From positions 17,672,067-17,736,066 of the forward strand of contig NC_051087.1 in assembly GCF_901709675.1 (NCBI RefSeq): a stretch of 64,000 bases of DNA, given 5' to 3'. The notes beneath the pieces are model-generated. The model searched no databases. It was not told the DNA's origin and saw only the letters and a program-made list of their open reading frames with translations. Both the position numbers and the translations under genes were made by a program. Numbering within the stretch: the first letter of the stretch is position 1; each line of letters opens with the position of its first letter. Source of the stretch: Syngnathus acus (Eukaryota; Chordata; Actinopteri; Syngnathiformes; Syngnathidae). Shown piece after piece: positions 42,538 to 53,959 of this stretch.

Positions 42538-43890
42538 ATGGAGAATGTCTAAAAATCCCTCCAGGGGCTTGCGACACATGAATGTATAAATGTGAGCAAA
42601 GACAGAGAGGAGGCAGGGAGGGGTTAATAATGATACTGTGTGGTGGAAGGCTTGGGTCCCACGCATGAGCGTGACCCGAGGTCACGTTCATCCGGTTGAG
42701 GCCCGGGCAGATGTAACTTTAACAGTGATGCTACTTGGTGGAGGACTGCGGATGACTCATGAGCCTGACCAAGAGGTCACCTCATCCGGTTGAGGCCGGA
42801 CAGGATACACCTGCAGTCTATTCTAGTAGAAGCATTTGGGTCATATGTGGACAACATATGACCTAATGGAAAAAAACTGGTACGTGACTTAACACATCTA
42901 CGTACTTAATACACCTACCAACGTATATGAGGTTCGTTCCGAACGAGAGCAGGGCTCCCCCCCGTCAGGGCTTTGCCCCTGCGGGCTGCCCGTGGGCCAA
43001 GAACGCCGATTAGACGAAGATAGATCTTTCATTCTTTTTGAGATTAGACCAAAATCTCCTAAAATGAATTTCTAGTGTCTTTGAATTGGATTTTGTCAAA
43101 TTTTAAGCTTCGAGATAGTCGAGGGGGAAGCTGCTCCGGTGGCAGTAAGAGGGAGACGCCATATTAGGGCGTTGGCTTCCTCCTCAAGACTGAGCTATCT
43201 TTTTAAACAGAATTTGGATTTTTGGAACAAGTAGAACTTATCACTCGACTTTTCCACCAAATAGCATTTTATACCCTGTCTTTTTCTTCTTTTTGCTATA
43301 TATTTGAGTTTTCAATCGAGAGAACTTCGAGACTGAATAATTTTGCTTATTGTGATTGGTGAGTGGAATTATTGTTGTTTGTTCGAACAATTGAGACTTG
43401 TAATTCGTTTTCTTATTTATTATATTTCTACTTCATAATCATTTAATTTCGATTGGCGATTATTTGGATCTTTTATGCTCTAAATCTCTTTTGTCTCTCT
43501 ATCAAAGTCATACTGCAAACCGTTCAGTTATTTTTTATGCGAAGACACCTTTAATCCTTAACATCAGGAATTGTCAGATCTGGTTTGAAATAGTTATCTT
43601 AAACGCGCAGGTGTGCGCTAGTGTAAATAACAAATCTCCCCGGTTTTACCAAAGACAGCTAAAGATATCCGACATTTAACAAAAGCCCCAAATCATAGAA
43701 GAGAGCCACCAGTAGGGCGCGGTCATTCTGATGCCGTGACTCGACCTTAGTTACCCGACACGAGCGTCGCTTGACTTTACAGAGGGATTGGCGTCCTAAA
43801 AAGATTAGATTGATTCCTTCAGAACTAATTTAATAAAGGCGGTTATCACTCGGACGAGTCTCTTCACCCCCGGCTTATTTTTAACTCTCG
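42538..43890. other. unidentified AT-rich region with LTR-like hints
   Basis: A diverged tandem of about 75 bp (GGTCACGTTCATCCGGTTGAG at 42679 and GGTCACCTCATCCGGTTGAG at 42776), a palindrome GTCATATGTGGACAACATATGAC at about 42840, and an AATAAA at 43832 followed by GGCGGTTATCACTCGG. These could belong to an LTR, but I cannot place both ends. No coding domain seen. Confidence 0.3.
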
Positions 43891-43892
<2 letters not shown>

Positions 43893-43932
<40 letters not shown>

Positions 43933-43940
43933 GTATATAT
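43893..43940 (+). repeat. (CT)n(TA)n tract, left flank of palindrome
   Basis: CT repeat running into a TA repeat ending TAGTATATAT; inverted partner at 45479-45541. Confidence 0.9.
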
Positions 43941-43941
43941 T

Positions 43942-44248
43942 AGGGCTGTGGACTCGGGCGGATTTTTGCTCCGAGTCTGAGTCCGGCCTCTTGACCATGC
44001 GTCCGAGTCTGAGTCCGAGTCCGGCTGTCCATTTTTTCTGTTAATTCATGTGACTGCTTAGTCTTTATTCAAGGCTAATTTAGATCAAAATCTAAATAAT
44101 TACAACAGTTTTGTGATGGCTTTGTCTTTATTAAACATATAAACGAATACAATAAACAGATACTTTCAAGTTTCAATCATTAATTACACCATTATAGCTC
44201 AGACATTTATCTAAACACAAATAATTAGTGACGACCCCTTATTTGGAA
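43942..44248 (+). mobile_element. hAT-type MITE (GGGCTGTGGACTCGG family), copy 2, right-truncated
   Basis: Matches 2691-2910 (left terminus, CCGAGT arrays, GGCTTTGTCTTTATTAAACA block) then diverges with sequence not in copy 1. The expected right terminus is not found; the foldback structure starts at 44249. Confidence 0.7.
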
Positions 44249-45004
44249 AGCGAAAAACCCATGTCGTACGGCGTGAGCACTATGTTGTTTTCAATAAAAA
44301 CATGAAGAACTCACGTTTGCGTCAATTTTAATTTTTATAAAGGATTATTCTCATTTGATGTCTTTAAATTCATCCGCGTTCTGCCATTGAAGCGGGGTGC
44401 ATTCAAAGACCAGTCGTACAGACGGAACACTCATTCACTTCACCAAAACGCAACAATATAATTACGTGAGCTCTTTGCATAAACCTCGATGCAAAGAAAC
44501 TCCTCTTTTTGGGTACAGGCTACAAGGAGTATATATTACAAAGGAGACTTTATACTTATATAAATATAATATAATTAAAAGCTGACACGATAGCAATGTC
44601 AAACGTGTTCATTTAAGAAAAAGCCACACACGTTTTGTGATCAAATCTTTCATAATGAGAATGATTTGAGTGAATTGATTTTACAATTTTTATCCCCCCT
44701 CCCCACCATCTGTCACTTTGCTTGGGACAAAAGGAGCCTTCAGAACTGAAATTTCTTCTCAATTTCATTCAAATCAATTCACTCAAATCATTCTCGTTAT
44801 GAAAGATTTGATCACAAAACGTTTCCGTCTGTACGACTGGTCTTTGAATGCACCCCGCTTCAATGGCAGAACGCGGATGAATTTAAAGACATCAAATGAG
44901 AATAATCCTTTATAAAAATTAAAATTGACTGACGCAAACGTGAGTTCTTCATGTTTTTATTGAAAACAACATAGTGTTGACGCCGTACGACATCGGTTTT
45001 TCGC
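44249..45004. repeat. foldback: nested inverted repeats
   Basis: Outer arms 44249-44427 and 44823-45004 (about 180 nt, few differences, start AGCGAAAAACC). Inner arms 44631-44682 and 44771-44821 (about 51 nt). The right side is continuous; the left side carries 203 nt of unmatched sequence between the two arms (44428-44630). The loop is 44683-44770. No convincing ORF. Confidence 0.9.
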
Positions 45005-45478
45005 TATAATTCGGTATAATTCGAGGTAGTCCACCCTCACCCAAAGTTAAGGTTTCATGGGAATATTATTGTCATAATTTTCTGGACCATATATGATAAT
45101 TGTTTAATGGTAGTTATTGATAGATCTTGAAGATGTCAAGTTATAGGTGCATAAGACTATGTTGTTCATGCATATAGCACGTTCATTGTAAGAGGGGAAG
45201 AGATGTTGTGTATTTTGGGCTAACTCAAATTCCGTAGTAGAAAAACCCCGGAAGTGGGATGGGCATTCTGTGTTGTTCTGGTACGCCCTGTGAACGCACT
45301 GTGAGTAAGGAATAAAGCAGTTATCATTCACGTCGTTGTCCGACCTATTCTTGCTATCTAAGAACCTGAAAAATAGTAAGGATATAACATATATCACGGG
45401 TCATTACGACGAGTTTGGTGGAGTTTTTACTGCTTCTTCCAACTCCTACCGCGCTGACTGTAACCTGACACTCTCTGG
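45005..45478. other. unidentified, possible short LTR
   Basis: TGTTGTGTATTTTGGGC (45204) to GGATATAACA (45389) has TG...CA ends and an AATAAA at 45311, as in a small LTR, but no flanking duplication or partner is visible. Confidence 0.25.
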
Positions 45479-45541
45479 CGTATATATATACGTATATATA
45501 TAGTATATACGTATATATAGAGAGAGAGAGCGAGAGAGAGT
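45479..45541 (+). repeat. (TA)n(GA)n tract, right flank of palindrome
   Basis: TATATATACG-rich run passing into GAGAGA; inverse of the 43893 tract. Confidence 0.9.
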
Positions 45542-45621
45542 TCCGAGGTGCTCGTTGGATGGATGCAGGAATCAACACATGCACTCGTCTATCACGTCAG
45601 CAACACAACTAAGTATTTGCC

Positions 45622-45703
45622 GTTGAAATCACCAAGGAGTATAGTTTTACTTCTTTACTACTAATTTCCTTCATGAGGTGGTAGAGTTGGTTATAGAAGA
45701 TGT
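45622..45703 (-). repeat. 82-bp direct repeat, copy 1 (LINE endonuclease piece)
   Basis: Identical to 46642-46723. On the minus strand it encodes the ILLGDFN endonuclease motif of a CR1/L2-type LINE. Confidence 0.95.
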
Positions 45704-46322
45704 TGTTTCGGACTATAAGTTGCTCCGGAGTACAAGTCACACCATCCATAAAATGCATAATAAAGAGGAAAAAAACATATAAGTCATTCTGAGTACAAGT
45801 CTCATTTTTGGGGGAACTTTATTTGACAAAATCCAACCCCAAGAACAGACATGAATAGGCAACAGGCTAAACGATACGGTCTGCTAACATTACATAAACA
45901 CAAACGAGTAACTGGGAATGTGCCTGACGTAACATATTAACAGTTATTCAAATAACTATAACATAAATAACAAGTTTATCGAACCATTTGTGTCACTCCA
46001 AACCATTAAATCCATTGAAATTGTCGTCCTCTGTGTCACTTATAAACAACTCCGCTGACTCCGGAAGTCAGCGGATGGTGGAAGTCAGTGGATGTCAGAC
46101 TCATCGTCAGTTGTAGTTCCATTTATTCCACAAGCTTAGAGCGCCCTCATGCGGTTAAAAGTGAAAATAACATGTGAAGTGAAAACTACTAGTAAGTAAA
46201 TAATGTGTTAATGATCAAGTAATAATGTCTTTATAATTTTACATACAAGTCGCTCCTGATTATAAGTCGCACTCCCGCCAAACTATGAAAATAAACTGCG
46301 ACTTATAGTCCGAAAAATACGG
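45704..46322 (+). mobile_element. Tigger/P2-type MITE
   Basis: Left end eroded (TTTCGGACTATAAGTTGCTC); right end ACTTATAGTCCGAAAAATACGG before TA at 46323. Contains P2-like blocks (ACAAAATCCAACCCCAAGAA, TTTGTGTCACTCCAAACCAT), so it is a short derivative of the P2 family. Confidence 0.7.
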
Positions 46323-46462
46323 TAGGTACTAGTGTTAAATTGTGATCTGATAGACTTGTAATTAGGTTGTATGTTTTTATAATTCGGTCAGGTTTATTGG
46401 TGAAGACTAGGTCAATTAGTGTCTGTGTGGACATAGTAATTCTGGTGGGCTTTTCAATCATT

Positions 46463-46572
46463 CAAAGTCAAAGTCAAAGTCTGCTTTATTGTCAACCTCG
46501 TCACATGCCAAGACACACAAAGAAATCGAAATTACGTTTCCACTATCCCACGGTGACAAGACATAGTTTCAC
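46463..46572 (-). mobile_element. LINE family A 3' fragment, copy A4 (about 110 bp)
   Basis: Tail TCAAAGTCAAAGTCAAAGTC and 3' UTR CACATGCCAAGACACACAAA; ATCATT on both sides suggests a 6-bp target duplication. Confidence 0.85.
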
Positions 46573-46641
46573 ATCATTTGAGTGAGGCCTAGTTTAGTAG
46601 ATGCAATTTTTAGTTTACCACGTTTTGTTTTGTCAGTTTAG

Positions 46642-46723
46642 GTTGAAATCACCAAGGAGTATAGTTTTACTTCTTTACTACTAATTTCCTTCATGAGGTG
46701 GTAGAGTTGGTTATAGAAGATGT
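46642..46723 (-). repeat. 82-bp direct repeat, copy 2
   Basis: Identical to 45622-45703, exactly 1020 bp away; this copy is in its natural LINE context. Confidence 0.95.
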
Positions 46724-47509
46724 CCTTTTCATTTGGCGGGCGGTAGAGGGTTAGAATATTAAAGTGCATTTCATGTGAGCGTTTTAAGTGTACTCCAACA
46801 CTTTCAATATGCAATCGAGTAGATTGATCGGTGTACAGATATTGCTATCGCGCATATATAATACCCCCCCCTGGCGTTGCGATATCTTTGGAAGATGTTA
46901 AAACCTGGGATGGAGACTTCTGATGCTGAGGTGTCCACCAAATGGTCCTTTGGGTTTATTCCTTTGGTTCCAGACAATTTGGGCATGATTAACATTTTGA
47001 AATATATTGTATTCCCTTTGTTTTAGTGTCGCTAATGAAGTGCCTGTGTGACATTCCAATTTGCCAGACTGGGAGGGCTGGTTGTTCATTCCAATGGTGG
47101 AAGAGTGGTGTGGTGTGTTGGAGCATTAAAGTTTGGAGTGACACTTTTTGTTCTAGCATTTACTAAATTGGTATGTTGCCCAGACCTTACTGCGCTGGTA
47201 ACACCGGGGCAACCTTTCCTTATTTCTAGTCATTATTTTAGGTATCGAAGTATATTCATAGCTAGGGCTTCTTTTCCGCGATCATTTATGCGTGTGCCAT
47301 CATTAGAAAATAATGCAGGGCGCTGCCAAAATAAATCAAAATTTTGTACATAGTAATGTCCATTTTCGAGTACAAATGTTTCTAGCCATTGATCTATACC
47401 GCAGAGCTGGCTGAATCTCTCTGAGCCGCTCCGTGGGGGTGGGAATATGCTGCATAGTACGCAGTGGTAATTATTCATGGTCAATTGTCTTGACAGTCTT
47501 TTCATATTA

Positions 47510-48658
47510 CCGTAATTTTCGGACTATAAACCGCACCGGACTATAAACCACACACGCTAAAATTTGGGGATATTTTAGTTTTTTTTTCTTATATAAACCG
47601 CACCGGACTATAAGCCGCACGTGCGCACAAGTTATTTACAAAGAAAGACAGTACACAGAAAGCCTTTTTAAAGTTTTAATAACATACTTTAACATGTCTT
47701 TCTAAATGTTGCCTGTGACGCAGCAGTAGTACCGCAGCAACACGGAAGTGTGCACGCGAGTTATTTACCAAGAAAGACGGTACACAGAAAGCCTTTTTAA
47801 ACTTTTAATAACATACCTTAACATTTCTTTCCAAACACTGCCTGTGACGCGGCAGTAATACCGCAGCAACACGGAAGTAACACAGCACTAATAGGGCTGG
47901 ATTAATAAAGTAGCATTTTTAATTACAGTAGTAGTTAAAAAAACATACCAGTAAAAGTAAAAAAAGAGCCAGTAAAAGAGCCGTCTTCATCTTCCTCCTG
48001 TGCACTGAAACCATCGAAGTCTTCCGAAGTGTCCGATTGGAATAGCGAGATATCCTTCGCCACACACTTTCTCAGTCTCTCTTTCGTCATCGCTTTTATG
48101 CATTTCTTCTAGCATTTTCCATGACGGGGGTCTGTTCATGCTAATTTTATTCATGCATGAAGCGCTAAGTTACATTAAACTAGCGAGCTACACGTATAGC
48201 TCCAGAGTAGACATGACTGGGAAATAAATAAAGAAAAGGGTGACGCAACGCGATGACAAAAATGGGCCAAATTGACTGCCTTTAACTTAAAAGCGGTATA
48301 ATATGCATTTCTTTTGTCCCCCATAATGAAGGTTTGTGTATAAAAGCTTCCTTTCAGTAATGTCCGTCTTGATCTCTTCTGTCTCTACTTTGTGTGAATT
48401 ATACGGCACTGTTTGCCCGGCGTATGGACATGCGATCAACACACCACTTTTCTCCCCAGTGACCGTGTCGCATATCGTTCCGCCCAGCAAAGCGGTGCCG
48501 CACAACAGCGGTTGGTCCACAGCCTTTTTACGAGTGTATAAAAGTGATCAAGTCATCACAGAAATCACGGAAAAAATCCTTTATAAGCCGCACCGAACTA
48601 TAAGCCGCAGGGTTCATAATTTGAGAAAAGGTTGCGGCTTATAGTACGAAATTTGCGG
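47510..48658 (-). mobile_element. Tigger-like element P5 (P4 family), uninterrupted
   Basis: Starts CGTAATTTTCGGACTATAAA after TA and ends AAATTTGCGG before TA (48659-48660). Carries a minus-strand HTH start (MGDKRNAYYTAFKLKAVNLA from 48324) and an acidic tail (SDTSEDFDGFSAQEEDED near 48030) with the DDE core missing. GCACGTGCGCACAAG blocks are repeated twice near 47620 and 47750. Confidence 0.8.
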
Positions 48659-48660
48659 TA

Positions 48661-49159
48661 TTCATAAAAATGCGTTCATATTATTCATAAAAATTAAATA
48701 TGCAAAGGAACTGCAAGCAGGGTTTCCTACATAAGCATGGAAAGCTGAGGTGTGAGTAAGTTCACATATCTGCAAGTCACAGTAGGTTTCAAGTCTCAAG
48801 TCATTGTCATTGTGGTCAGAAGTCAGTTAAGTCCAACTTTCTAAAATCCCACCCAGGGACAAGCGCTGTGACTTAGCTTTTGCAATAAGCACACATCAGC
48901 CTGCCGTGCTATAGTTTGTATGTTTCTGTATCAGTCCCTATCAAATAAACCATTAAAAAAAAGCAACTTTTATCCAGAATACTCAGTTGTGTTAACACCA
49001 GAGCTCCCACATGCTTCCATCAATTTCTTCTTACTATACGTCAACAGCTAAGCTTACTACGTCAACAGCAGTTTTCAGTAAGGTGTCCAGTTTGCTTATT
49101 GGAAACTTCATGTGATATTTGTGAGTCTTTCTCAACACCTCATCTTCTTAAGTGTTAGT
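48661..49159. other. host intron sequence, nothing recognised
   Basis: No repeat or exon identified. Confidence 0.4.
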
Positions 49160-49390
49160 GTTGATCAGGGATGAGAATCTTCCGCGGATCAGCGTATTTC
49201 CGGGTTTTTTTTCCGTCGGGAGTATCATTTTCGTGAATTGTGTAGATCCGTTGAGAAAATTGTTTTTATATGGGGGGGGCTGGCAGCAGTATTGCGACAA
49301 CAGCCGCCTTATTTTCGGCAGCATTTTGGCGCTACTTTCGTCACATCATGTGCCTACTCAGTTGCCTAATTAGCAAAGGTTTTAGCCAGC

Positions 49391-49661
49391 ATGGCGAAAG
49401 TTTTAGAGAAAAAAGACGAGGATCGTGCCAGGGAAATAGACAAGTCGAACTGGATCAGGAACTGCTTCAGATGGGCATGGCTCAAGAGCAGCGTCATCTT
49501 ACAACTCGGAACACAGTCCGTAACCACCTGCCTGACGGAACATATCCGTAAATTAGATGTCGCGGGGAAGGTTTTGTGCATTCTTTGTCAAGATGTGATA
49601 AGCTATGGAGGTTGCGGCGCTTCGAACATTAAGGAGCACATCAAAACAAAAAAACACAAAG
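49391..49661 (+). CDS. zinc-finger-like first exon of a transposon gene
   Basis: ATG 49391 starts MAKVLEKKDEDRAREIDKSN, WIRNCFRWAWL, then GKVLCILCQDVISYGGCGAS and NIKEHIKTKKHKG, ending at a GTACGT donor (49662). C-x2-C followed by H-x-x-x-x-x-H gives a BED-like or related DNA-binding finger. The segment between WL and the finger (KSSVILQLGTQSVTTCLTEH) may be in a shifted frame. The rest of the transposase is missing from this element. I cannot name the family with confidence. Confidence 0.45.
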
Positions 49662-49756
49662 GTACGTTTTTACTTTTACAAGCATGTGGGTAACATGATG
49701 TTACATGTAAGCTAATGTTAGGCTATTGTCATATCGTTAAAGAATAAATCTTCAAT

Positions 49757-49857
<101 letters not shown>

Positions 49858-50622
49858 TAGGGGTGTAAATCGCGGGTTTTGTCACGATACGATATCATAT
49901 CGATACAAAGAACCACGATACGATATTTGCCGATATCTTAAAGCCTGCTGTGATTCATTCACGATACATCACGATATAGTGCTCCACGATCGATATTTTT
50001 ATTTTATTTTTTTTAAATAAAAAATATAGAACAATATCCTGATTTATAACAATTCATACGCAAAATCAACAAGGTACTGCAAACTCTTTATTTAGGAAAT
50101 TACAAGAGTATTGTAGTATACAAAGTGCTTATTTTAACACTGAACTTTATCAAATTCCTATATTTTTTCTCATAAGTAAAGAAAAATGAATATTCTTTCT
50201 TTTTTTGTAATACCATTAACTTTAAAGTGCATTACTGAACTATTTATTTACAATAATTTTAATTGTCCGTTGAGCCATCTTTTCTTTGGAATCCAAAGTG
50301 CTTCCAAACGAATGACTTGAAGCCCAAAGGGGAGCGAATTTCCTCGTCTTCTTGGACACTAGCCATAGCACCAGCCCAGGAGCCGCGTAGTTGTCGGCTC
50401 CCCTTTCACGTGCCTGCTCTGCTCACAACACAACACGCCGCGTACTGCTCCCGGAAAGAGGAAGCAAGCAACAATGAACTGGATTTCAAAATAAAGTCGC
50501 GTCTAATGTCCGAGGTCAAACACGGCGATATAAATCGATGTTTACGTTTAGCATCGATGCCAATAAATCGTAGAGCATTATATCGATTAATCGATGTGTA
50601 TCGATGAATCGTTACACCCCTA
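49858..50622 (-). mobile_element. non-autonomous hAT (Ac-type) with BED fragment, copy 3
   Basis: Same ends as copies 1 and 2, 765 bp. The 8-bp duplication ATAGATAG (49850-49857, 50623-50630) lies within the GATA tract. Shares the internal coding deletion with copy 1 (KDGSTDN-stop). Confidence 0.9.

Positions 50623-50674
<52 letters not shown>
50623..50674 (+). repeat. (GATA)n, block 2
   Basis: Thirteen units between the hAT and the LINE B4 tail. Confidence 0.95.
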
Positions 50675-50676
<2 letters not shown>

Positions 50677-51032
50677 TCAAGATTCAAGAGTTTTTTATTC
50701 GCCATGTTTGAGCGTGCCAAACAAGGAATTTGACTTCGGTAAATCACACCCTCTGTTCAACATTTAGGTGACTAACAACACAGGACATGTGAAAAATGGC
50801 AAATATTCTCAAACATCCCCTGATCTTAAACTCCCAAAAGGGCAAGGAAGAACTCAAAACTCCAGCTAGGGGAAATGAGAACCTTGAGAAGAGACCACAG
50901 ATGGGAAGGTCCCTCTTCCAGGATGACCAGGCTGCAATGGATGCAGAGAGGACACATAGTACAAACAGTGTAGACAAATTCAAACAAGGTGTGGAGAGCA
51001 GGATGTTATTGCACAGTAATGACTCTGAGACT

Positions 51033-52520
51033 CTAAGAGTGGTGTGAGTTCATCAGAGCAACAGCCTGGGGGAAAAAGCTGTCTCTGTGTCTGCTGGTTT
51101 TGGCGTACCGAGCTCTGTAACGCCGTCCGGAGGGGAGTAGTTCAAACAGACTGCAACCTGGGTGGGAAGGGTCTGTAGAGATGTTCCTTGCACGTTTCCT
51201 GGTCCTGGACAGGTACAAGTCTTGGGTAGATGGGAGGTTGATTCCAATGATCTTTTCTGCAGTCCTGATTGTCCGTTGCAGTCTGTGCTTGTCTTGTTTG
51301 GAGGCCGATCCAAACCAGACAGTGATGGAGGTGCAGAGGACAGACTGGATGATGGCAGTGTAGAAGGTCTTCAGAAGCTCTCGCGGCAGGTTGAACTTCT
51401 TGAGCTGTCTCAGGAAGTACAGCCTCTGCTGGGCCTTCTTCCGGACAGAGTCTATGTGGCCGGTCCATTTCAGGTCCCGAGAGATTGTGGTTCCCAGGAA
51501 CTTGAAGGTGTCTGTGGAGAGAATAGTATTACTGCGGATAGTGAGGGGTAAAAGTGGTGAAGGGACTCGCCTGAAATCCACTGTCATCTCCACGGTCTTG
51601 AGCGGGTTCAGCTCCAGGTGGTTTTGGCTGAACCAGTGGACCAGTCGCTCCACCTCCTGTCTGTACGCAGTCTCATCACCATCCTGGATCAGTCCGATGA
51701 GAGTGGTGTCGTCTGCATACTTCAGGAGCTTCACAGGAGAGTCACCTGAGGAGAAATCGTCGGTGTAGAGAGAGAAGAGCAGTGGGGAGAGAACGCACCC
51801 CTGAGGGGCTCCAGTATTGGTGGTCCGGGTGTCAGATGTGATGCCCCCCAGCCTCACACGCTGTCTCCTGTTGGTCAGGAAGCTGGTGATCCACTGACAG
51901 GTGGAGGCAGGCACCGCAAGCTGGATGAGCTTCTGTTGGAGGATGTCAGGAGCGATGGTGTTGAACGCCAAGCTGAAGTCCACGAACAGGATCCTGGCGT
52001 ACGTTCCTGGGGAGTCCAGGTGGTGCAGGATGTAGTGCAGTCCCATGTTGACCGCATCATCCACTGACCTGTTTGCCCGGTAGGCAAACTGGAGGGGGTC
52101 AAGCAGGGGGCCCGTGACCTCCTTCAGGTGGTTCAGCACTAACCTCTCGAAAGATTTCATGACCACAGATGTCAGTGCGACGGGTCTATAGTCATTCAAA
52201 CCTGTGATGGCGGGCTTCTTGGCCACTGGAACGTTGGTGGAGCTCTTGAAGCACGAGGGCACCTCACACAGCTCCAGAGAACGGTTGAAGATCCGTGCAA
52301 AGGTGGGCTCCAGCTGCTCAGCGCAGACTTTCAAGCAGGAAGGTGACACGCCGTCTGGGCCCAGTGCCTTCCTGGTCTTTTGTCTCCGGAACATCTGGCG
52401 CACTTTCTCCTCGCGGACCTGGAGTGCGGGCGCGGCCTCTGCAAGAGAGAGCAGTTGTGGGGAGAGGTGAGTATGTAGATTGTGCTGCAGGAAGTCCCGT
52501 TGTGTGGGAGGACCGATCAA
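51033..52520 (-). CDS. LINE B4 reverse transcriptase
   Basis: A 495-codon open frame: MFRRQKTRKALGPDGVSPSC, FKSSTNVPVAKKPAITGLND, FAYRANRSVDDAVNMGLHYI, LFVDFSLAFNTIAPD (catalytic Asp kept; Ser changed to Leu, as in B2), [76 protein letters not shown], ending VALMNSHHS. All catalytic residues are present. Its upstream part is out of frame owing to the 35-bp deletion, so this is a domain rather than the complete polyprotein. Confidence 0.85.
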   Translation of the reverse strand: MIGPPTQRDFLQHNLHTHLSPQLLSLAEAAPALQVREEKVRQMFRRQKTRKALGPDGVSPSCLKVCAEQLEPTFARIFNRSLELCEVPSCFKSSTNVPVAKKPAITGLNDYRPVALTSVVMKSFERLVLNHLKEVTGPLLDPLQFAYRANRSVDDAVNMGLHYILHHLDSPGTYARILFVDFSLAFNTIAPDILQQKLIQLAVPASTCQWITSFLTNRRQRVRLGGITSDTRTTNTGAPQGCVLSPLLFSLYTDDFSSGDSPVKLLKYADDTTLIGLIQDGDETAYRQEVERLVHWFSQNHLELNPLKTVEMTVDFRRVPSPLLPLTIRSNTILSTDTFKFLGTTISRDLKWTGHIDSVRKKAQQRLYFLRQLKKFNLPRELLKTFYTAIIQSVLCTSITVWFGSASKQDKHRLQRTIRTAEKIIGINLPSTQDLYLSRTRKRARNISTDPSHPGCSLFELLPSGRRYRARYAKTSRHRDSFFPQAVALMNSHHS

Positions 52521-53054
52521 ACCTGCAGTAGAACCTGTTTAGCTGGTTAGCAAGCCTTGGGCTCTCCACAGGACGGGGGGTTCGTTTCTTGTAGCCCGTG
52601 ATGCTCTGCAGACCTTTCCACACTGTTGAGGGATCGGGATTGGCAGAGAGGTGTCTCTTCAGGTTCTCCCCGTAACACCTCCTGGCTTTCCTGACCTCCC
52701 GGTTCAGTGTGTTTCTGGTTTGCCTGAACAGGTCGCGGTCGCCGCTCCTGTAGGCCTCCTCCTTGACTTTGCGCAGCCTCCTGAGGTTCGGTGTAAACCA
52801 AGGTTTGTCGTTGTTGTACGTGCAGAAGGTCTTAGTCTGCACACACAGATCCTCACAAAAACTGATGTATGATGTGACAGTGTCAGTGAGTTCATGCAAG
52901 TCTGAAGTTGCAGCTTCGAAAGCTCCCCAATCGGTGCAGTCAAAGCAGGCTTGGAGGTCCTGCCTTGACTCCACTGTCCACTTCCTCACAGTCCTCACCA
53001 CAGGCTTAGAAGTTTTTAGTTTCTGCCTGTAGGCCGGGATCAGATGAACTAGAC

Positions 53055-53951
53055 CAGTAGTGGCCAACCCGCGGCTCGCGAGCCGCATGCGGCTCTTTGG
53101 CTGATTTCATGCGGCTCTTCAGGAGATTTCACATGACAAGCGTCAAAATGCTTGGCTGGCGCTGCCATTTATTCCCCCTAGGTGGCGGTGGTGCGCTGAC
53201 CAGTTGAATTGTTTTGAGTTGAAAAGAAGAAGAAGAATGACGTACTGATGACAAATGCGCGCGTTCATTTGAGTTGTAAATAATTTGTTTCGAGTTCGCT
53301 CTCAAAATGGCAGGGAAAAAAAGCACAGCCAAACGAAAATATGAAGAAGAACACAGGACGTTTTTAACAGAGTGGGAGAGTTTATATTTTTTTGTTGAAC
53401 GTAATGGCAAGCCATTCTGCCTTATATGTCAGGCATCATTAGCGCATTTGAAAGCTTCAAATCTTCAGCGTCACTTCAGCTCAGTCCATCCTAATATCGA
53501 CCAGGAATTTCCAAAAGGGACTGAACTTCGCAAGCACAGGTTGGTCACTTTGAAAAGTCAGGCAGAAAAGCAGATGCATTTTTCCCAAAAATTTACAAAC
53601 CACTCAGAGACCGTAATGCTTGCATCATATCAACTGGCTTGGAACATTGCACAGGCTAAAAAGCCATACAACGAAGGCGACTTCATTAAAGGGTTAGGGT
53701 TATTGAAAATTGTTATATTTCTGTTTGTGGACTTGCTTGAACTGAGAGTTTATGTGTGCGTGAGACAGTGCACACAATGTTAACTGTTAAATAACTGTCA
53801 TTATCTTGGTGTGGGACATATTCAATAAATCTGGCTGAGCAGAGGCCTGTGTGTGTCTGTCTCTCTCTGTCTGCGGGGGGGGGGTGATGTGGCTCTTTGG
53901 GATGACAGTCAAAAATGTGGCTCTTCGCCTCTGACTGGTTGGCCACCCCTG
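53055..53951 (+). mobile_element. hAT (Buster-type), non-autonomous, in LINE B4
   Basis: Ends CAGTAGTGGCCAACC and GGTTGGCCACCCCTG, perfect duplication AACTAGAC (53047-53054, 53952-53959). Internal GCGGCTCGCGAGCCGCATGC palindrome and CGGCTCTTTGG motifs at both ends. Carries a BED-finger frame. Confidence 0.9.
53307..53783 (+). CDS. BED zinc-finger N-terminus of a hAT transposase
   Basis: ATG 53307: MAGKKSTAKRKYEEEHRTFL, then W-E-S-L-Y-F-F-V, GKPFCLICQASLAHLKASNL and QRHFSSVHPNID. C-x2-C and H-x4-H complete the BED finger. ELRKHRLVTLKSQAEKQMHF and ASYQLAWNIAQAKKPYNEGD follow as in EPM2AIP1/SPIN-DOC-type proteins. From GLGLLKIV (about 53700) the frame leaves the family and runs into terminal sequence. 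The DDE and dimerisation parts are deleted; the finger could still bind DNA if expressed. Confidence 0.75.
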   Translation: MAGKKSTAKRKYEEEHRTFLTEWESLYFFVERNGKPFCLICQASLAHLKASNLQRHFSSVHPNIDQEFPKGTELRKHRLVTLKSQAEKQMHFSQKFTNHSETVMLASYQLAWNIAQAKKPYNEGDFIKGLGLLKIVIFLFVDLLELRVYVCVRQCTQC

Positions 53952-53959
53952 AACTAGAC

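Larger units (their letters stand above)
46325..47507 (-). pseudogene. CR1/L2-type LINE: ORF1 esterase end and endonuclease
   Basis: The frame 47505-47233 reads MKRLSRQLTMNNYHCVLCSI, GIDQWLETFVLENGHYYVQN, FDLFWQRPALFSNDGTRIND: the end of the SGNH-esterase-like ORF1 of CR1/L2 LINEs (D-G-x-H position reads DGTR). Further on: HLVDTSASEVSIPGFNIFQR, YRNARGG, YRPPNEKDIFYNQLYHLMKE, ILLGDFN: endonuclease blocks in several frames. LINE A4 interrupts at 46463. Relic only. Confidence 0.65.

Noticed and set aside
45204-45389. A confident solo LTR
   Set aside because: TG...CA ends and a polyadenylation signal exist, but there is no flanking duplication, partner LTR or internal sequence; kept only as a hint.
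52318-53088. Start of the 256-codon minus ORF as a gene start
   Set aside because: Its first codons lie in the inserted hAT; the remainder is the linker of LINE B4.
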